This document shows positions 5,598-9,301 of a stretch of DNA of 9,301 bases, piece after piece. The position numbers were made by a program, and so were the translations under genes. The DNA lies in contig JARFPR010000328.1 in NCBI GenBank assembly GCA_029288195.1, forward strand, positions 1 through 9,301. The letters are read 5' to 3'. The first letter of the stretch is position 1, and each line of letters begins with the position of its first letter. Source of the stretch: Gammaproteobacteria bacterium. Its GTDB lineage: Bacteria; Pseudomonadota; Gammaproteobacteria; GCA-001735895. Under the pieces are notes generated by a model. It was given only the letters and a program-made list of their open reading frames with translations, did no database searches and had not been told where the DNA came from.

Positions 5598-6599
5598 ATG
5601 AAAAAATTTGATGTATACGCGATTGGCAATGCGCTGGTCGACATCGAGTATCACGCCACAGCCCACAAACTTCTGGAGCTGAATATCGATAAGGGAGTCA
5701 TGACGCTTATCGATGAACAACGTCAGAACAGCCTGATAGCTCAGCTGGGTGAGTCGCATGAAAGCATGGCCTGTGGGGGCTCGGCGGCGAACACGATTAT
5801 TGCGCTCGCGCAAATGGGCGCCAGTACCCATCTTGATTGCCGCGTTTCAAATGATATGACCGGTCAGGTATTCGCCCGGGACCTGCATGATTCGGGTGTT
5901 AATTCGAATCTCGATTTCAAACCACTGCCGCCAGGTATTACCGGCAAATGCCTGGTGTTTGTTACCCCTGATGCCGACCGCACCATGAATACCTTTCTCG
6001 GGGTGAGTGCCGAGCTCGACACGGATGATATCGACACCGAGGCAATTAAAATGTCCGATTACATCTATATCGAGGGATACCTGGCGAGTGACGACAGTAC
6101 CCGGGATGCTGCCATCGAGGCACGCCGAATCGCCGAATCCCATGAAATAAAAACCTCGTTGACGCTCTCGGACCCTAACATGGTCAAGTTTTTTCGCGAA
6201 TCAATCGAGGCCATGATCGGTGATCGCGTCGACCTGCTGTTTGCCAACGAGGACGAAGCCATGGAGTTGGCCGGAACCGATAATCTTGATGAAGCCGTGC
6301 AGCTGTTCAAGAAAATATCGCGCAGTTTCGCGATTACACGGGGCAAGGACGGGGCCCTGCTGTTCGACGGTGTCGCGCTAATCGAAATCCAGCCTAAACC
6401 GGTGCAGGCCGTCGATACGCTTGGCGCGGGTGACATGTTTGCCGGAGCATTTCTATACGGGTTATCCGAGGGCATGAGTTTTCACCAGGCAGGTGACCTG
6501 GCCTCGCTGGCGTCGGCAAAGATTGTTACCCAGTTCGGGCCACGCCTCAGGGCAAAGCAGACCAGGGCCTTGCTGAAATCATTTACTGCTGGCAATTGA
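5598..6599 (+). CDS. PfkB-family kinase, adenosine kinase-like
   Basis: A 333-residue ribokinase/PfkB-family enzyme that transfers the ATP gamma-phosphate to a sugar or nucleoside hydroxyl. The N-terminal substrate-binding motif CGGSAANT (59-66) and the C-terminal signature DTLGAGD (273-279) with catalytic D279 are intact. N217-x2-E220 (Mg-phosphate) and TRGKDG (247-252, ATP site) are also in place. The length and the GGSxxNT form resemble proteins annotated as adenosine kinase in Proteobacteria. True substrate specificity cannot be read from sequence; fructose- or ribose-like sugars and other nucleosides remain possible. The start has AAGGA at 5588-5592, five bases before the ATG. The gene diverges from the YHS-like gene and is followed after 63 bases by DAHP synthase on the same strand with no evident terminator, so it may lead an operon. 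The protein is cytoplasmic. Confidence 0.9.
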   Translation: MKKFDVYAIGNALVDIEYHATAHKLLELNIDKGVMTLIDEQRQNSLIAQLGESHESMACGGSAANTIIALAQMGASTHLDCRVSNDMTGQVFARDLHDSGVNSNLDFKPLPPGITGKCLVFVTPDADRTMNTFLGVSAELDTDDIDTEAIKMSDYIYIEGYLASDDSTRDAAIEARRIAESHEIKTSLTLSDPNMVKFFRESIEAMIGDRVDLLFANEDEAMELAGTDNLDEAVQLFKKISRSFAITRGKDGALLFDGVALIEIQPKPVQAVDTLGAGDMFAGAFLYGLSEGMSFHQAGDLASLASAKIVTQFGPRLRAKQTRALLKSFTAGN

Positions 6600-6662
6600 G
6601 CCTTCAATAGTTAAGAATATCGCCTTTTTTCAGATAGATAGCTGCATCGGAAAGACACCATC

Positions 6663-7727
6663 ATGACCATGCCCCAAACCAAAGACCTGCGTATTATCGG
6701 CACCAAGGAAATCCAGACTCCGGAGGCGCTGATGCAGGAACTGCCCTTGTCGGAGGTGGCCGCGAATACGGTTGCCGCAACGCGTCAACAAATTTACGAC
6801 GTGCTGGACGGCAAGGACGATCGCCTGGTGGTCATTATCGGCCCCTGCTCGATTCACGATACCGATGCGGCGCATGAATACGCGGATCGTTTGCGCAAGC
6901 TGATGGATGAACTCAAGGGCGAACTGATTATCGTCATGCGGGTTTATTTTGAAAAACCCCGTACCACGGTCGGCTGGAAAGGCCTGATTAATGATCCCGA
7001 CCTGGATGGCAGTTTCCATATCAACAAGGGTGTGCGCAAGGCACGTGAACTGTTGCTGAGTCTCGCTGATAAAGGTGTGCCCGCCGGCCACGAGTACCTT
7101 GACCTGATCAGTCCGCAATACATTTCCGACCTGGTCTGCTGGGGCGCTATCGGCGCACGCACAACCGAAAGCCAGGGACACCGTGAACTGGCCTCGGGTC
7201 TTTCCTGTCCGGTGGGATTTAAAAACGGCACTGACGGCGGCGTACAGGTTGCGATAGACGCGATGGGTGCCGCCCAGGGCTCACACCATTTCATCTCGAT
7301 TACCCTGCAAGGACATTCGGCTATTTTCACCACCGCAGGTAATGACTATACCCATGTTATTTTGCGTGGTGGCAGTGACCGCCCCAATTATGATCGCGTC
7401 AGCGTGGCTGGTGTAACTGCAAGGCTGGAATCATCCGGGCTGAATCCACGCCTGATGATCGATACCAGCCATGCCAACAGTCAAAAACAGTTTCTCAAGC
7501 AGATCGAAGTCTGCCGTGACATTATTCATCAAATCAAAACAGGCCAGGACAATATCTTCGGCCTGATGATTGAATCGCACCTCGTCGAAGGGCGGCAGGA
7601 TTTTACGGAAGGCGCCAAACTGACTTATGGCCAAAGTATTACCGATGCCTGTATTGGATGGGAAGATTCAGAGAAATTGCTGCACGAACTTGCCGATGCG
7701 GTCAAGGCCAAGCGGAATCAAGGATAG
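6663..7727 (+). CDS. aroG: 3-deoxy-7-phosphoheptulonate (DAHP) synthase, class I, AroG-type
   Basis: A 354-residue cytoplasmic enzyme condensing phosphoenolpyruvate with erythrose 4-phosphate to DAHP, the first step of the shikimate pathway to aromatic amino acids. Metal ligands known from E. coli AroG (C61, H268, E302, D326) correspond to C62 in GPCSIHD, H270 in DTSHANS, E304 in IESHLVEG and D328 in ITDACIGW. Substrate-binding blocks KPRTTVGWKG (98-107), GARTTESQGHRE (164-175) and GFKNGTDG (185-192) are intact. The motifs SHANS, ESHLVEG and CIGWED are closer to remembered AroG than to AroF, so Phe- or Trp-type feedback is more likely than Tyr-type. I cannot settle the isozyme. The ATG at 6663 follows GGAAAG at 6649-6654, eight bases upstream; an ATG at 6669 is an alternative. 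No trp/tyr-type leader peptide or attenuator is visible in the 63-base gap before it. Confidence 0.95.
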   Translation: MTMPQTKDLRIIGTKEIQTPEALMQELPLSEVAANTVAATRQQIYDVLDGKDDRLVVIIGPCSIHDTDAAHEYADRLRKLMDELKGELIIVMRVYFEKPRTTVGWKGLINDPDLDGSFHINKGVRKARELLLSLADKGVPAGHEYLDLISPQYISDLVCWGAIGARTTESQGHRELASGLSCPVGFKNGTDGGVQVAIDAMGAAQGSHHFISITLQGHSAIFTTAGNDYTHVILRGGSDRPNYDRVSVAGVTARLESSGLNPRLMIDTSHANSQKQFLKQIEVCRDIIHQIKTGQDNIFGLMIESHLVEGRQDFTEGAKLTYGQSITDACIGWEDSEKLLHELADAVKAKRNQG

Positions 7728-7751
7728 TCGCGCAACTGAAGCGGCACGGCG

Positions 7752-9301
7752 ATGCCACCCAAGTCAAAACGCAAAAAGTCAAAATCCACCAGGCCCTCGC
7801 ACAAGAGAAAATACTTCTCGATTGCGGCGCTGGTTCTGGTTGCGGCGTTTGCTATCTACCTCGGATACCTGAATCACTTAATCAACGGCCGCTTTGAAGA
7901 CGATACCTGGGCATTGCCATCACGGGTCTTTGCCAGGGCACAGGAACTTTATCCTGGCCTGGCACTCACGCGGGACCAGCTGATTTATGAACTGGAGTTA
8001 TCAAGTTACCTCGCCGTTGAATCTGAACCGCTGCCCGGACAATATCGATTACTGGGCGAATCACTCGAACTGAATACCCGCCCATTTGAATTCGGCAGCC
8101 GGTTTCAGGGTTCCAGGCGGGTGCAGGTATTTTTCGATCAGGGCCGGATTGCGGCGCTGACCGACTCTAAAGACAGTGGCGACCTGGAAATATTCCGCCT
8201 GCCCCCGGTCATTCTGGGCAGTTACTACCCGGACAATGACGAGGACCGATTACTGCTAACCGAAGACGAGGTTCCGCAACGCCTTATCCAGGCGCTTATT
8301 GCGGTTGAAGATCGCGAGTTCTTTGAACACTGGGGTTTGAGTCCAATGGCCATCATGCGGGCAATGCTGGCGAATCTGAAGGCGGGCAGGGCGGTACAGG
8401 GTGGCAGCACGATTACCCAGCAGTTGGCCAAGAACCTGTTTTTAACCCCGGAAAAAACGATATTACGCAAGATTAACGAGGCTTTCATGGCCTTGATACT
8501 GGAGCTGCGTTTCAGCAAGCAGGCGATTATTACCGCTTACATCAACGAAGTATTCCTGCTGCAGCAAAAACGCATTGCCATTCACGGCTTCGCCCAGGCC
8601 AGTCGCATGTTATTCCGTCGCAGCGTCGATAGCCTGGAAGCGCAACACCTGGCCTTGCTGGTCGGGATGGTTAAGGGTCCTTCTCTTTACAACCCATTCA
8701 CTTCACCTGACAACGCTCTGTCTCGACGTAACCTCGTGCTCAAGATTATGCTCGGGCAGGATTTGCTCGAGCAGGCGGAATATGACGGCGCTGTAGCCGC
8801 GCCTCTTGGCATTGTCGGACGCCTGCCGGGGGTCAATCCCTTTCCGGCCTACCTCGACCTGGTTAAACGTCAGTTGGGGACGAGCTATTCCAACACTGAA
8901 TTGTCGCGTCGCGGTTTGCGCGTGTTTACCGCTTTCGACCCGCTGCTACAGCGTAATCTCGAGCGTGGCCTGGCGCGAGGGCTTGGTCGTTTCGATCAAC
9001 CCGAGCTGCAGGCTTCGGTCGTTATCGCCGACTACCTCAATGGCGATATCCAGGCCTTGATTGGTGATCGGGTAACCGATTTTCCGGGATTTAACCGCGC
9101 GCTTATGGCGCAACGTCCGATTGGTTCGTTGATCAAACCGTTACTGCTTTATAGCCTGTTGGGCGATGGATTAACACTTGCGAGCAAGGTTAAGGATGAG
9201 CCAATCCGTATTCAACAGTCGAATGGGAATATCTGGGAACCGCGCAATTTTGACCGCGAACTGCATGGCGAAATGAGCCTTTACGAAGCATTTATACGAT
9301 C
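7752..9301 (+). CDS. mrcB: Penicillin-binding protein 1B, bifunctional murein synthase (3' end outside window)
   Basis: The first 516 residues of a class A PBP that polymerises glycan strands and crosslinks peptides at the inner membrane. A basic cytoplasmic tail (1-20) precedes one membrane helix (about 21-41). A UB2H-like domain (about 50-155) begins with the PBP1B hallmark WALPSRVFAR, which separates it from PBP1A. The GT51 domain has E186-D187 in EDREFFEHWG (catalytic glutamate), GGSTITQQLAKN (217-228), RKINE (239-243) and YINE (263-266). The transpeptidase domain starts about residue 390, and its SxxK nucleophile motif is S459-L-I-K462. SxN and KTG lie beyond the edge; the E. coli protein is 844 residues. 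The start is forced: an in-frame TGA at 7737-7739 leaves only the ATG at 7752, though its ribosome site is weak. The cytoplasmic tail is shorter than in E. coli. The 24-base gap after aroG suggests cotranscription. Two usual glycines in the GT domain are replaced (L270, R289). Confidence 0.93.
   Translation, partial: MPPKSKRKKSKSTRPSHKRKYFSIAALVLVAAFAIYLGYLNHLINGRFEDDTWALPSRVFARAQELYPGLALTRDQLIYELELSSYLAVESEPLPGQYRLLGESLELNTRPFEFGSRFQGSRRVQVFFDQGRIAALTDSKDSGDLEIFRLPPVILGSYYPDNDEDRLLLTEDEVPQRLIQALIAVEDREFFEHWGLSPMAIMRAMLANLKAGRAVQGGSTITQQLAKNLFLTPEKTILRKINEAFMALILELRFSKQAIITAYINEVFLLQQKRIAIHGFAQASRMLFRRSVDSLEAQHLALLVGMVKGPSLYNPFTSPDNALSRRNLVLKIMLGQDLLEQAEYDGAVAAPLGIVGRLPGVNPFPAYLDLVKRQLGTSYSNTELSRRGLRVFTAFDPLLQRNLERGLARGLGRFDQPELQASVVIADYLNGDIQALIGDRVTDFPGFNRALMAQRPIGSLIKPLLLYSLLGDGLTLASKVKDEPIRIQQSNGNIWEPRNFDRELHGEMSLYEAFIR

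Noticed and set aside
6596..6625. TTGAGC plus GAATAT as a promoter for DAHP synthase
   Set aside because: The spacing between the boxes is too short and both are weak matches.
6630..7181. 183-codon - strand open frame opposite DAHP synthase
   Set aside because: It is a shadow of a highly conserved enzyme gene and has no ribosome site or family resemblance.

Overview
The window looks like chromosomal DNA of a gammaproteobacterium. Base composition is close to half G+C. It carries a PBP1B-type murein synthase, an AroG-type DAHP synthase, a bifunctional GGDEF-EAL protein and a TAXI-type periplasmic binding protein. I see no tRNA, rRNA, insertion sequence, CRISPR array or phage gene. Genes are tightly packed and no gap exceeds 300 bases. 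The taxonomic call is inferred from gene content only.

Left region (1-2605, + strand): the C-terminal part of a TAXI-family solute-binding protein enters from the left edge. A membrane-anchored GGDEF-EAL protein follows 51 bases later. No TRAP permease gene lies between or after them. The pair resembles known couples in which a periplasmic binding protein controls a c-di-GMP enzyme (NspS-MbaA of Vibrio cholerae), but with a different binding-protein family.

Middle region (2650-5061, - strand): a compact three-gene redox cassette, in transcription order a rubredoxin-less rubrerythrin, a GlpC/HdrD-like iron-sulfur protein and a DUF3501 protein. The last two overlap at TAATG. A 9-bp hairpin separates the first two, and a very AT-rich leader precedes the rubrerythrin. 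The likely role is peroxide or oxygen defence fed with electrons by the Fe-S protein. The exact reaction and the role of DUF3501 are not known to me.

Central divergent region (5178-5597): a 64-residue protein resembling a cysteine-free YHS domain is read leftward and ends at a strong hairpin terminator. It diverges from a PfkB-family kinase. The two candidate sigma70-type promoters overlap at their -10 boxes.

Right region (5598-9301, + strand): a PfkB/adenosine-kinase-like sugar or nucleoside kinase, then a class I AroG-type DAHP synthase (first step of aromatic amino acid synthesis), then PBP1B (mrcB), which runs off the right edge. The spacings of 63 and 24 bases with no clear terminator suggest one transcription unit.
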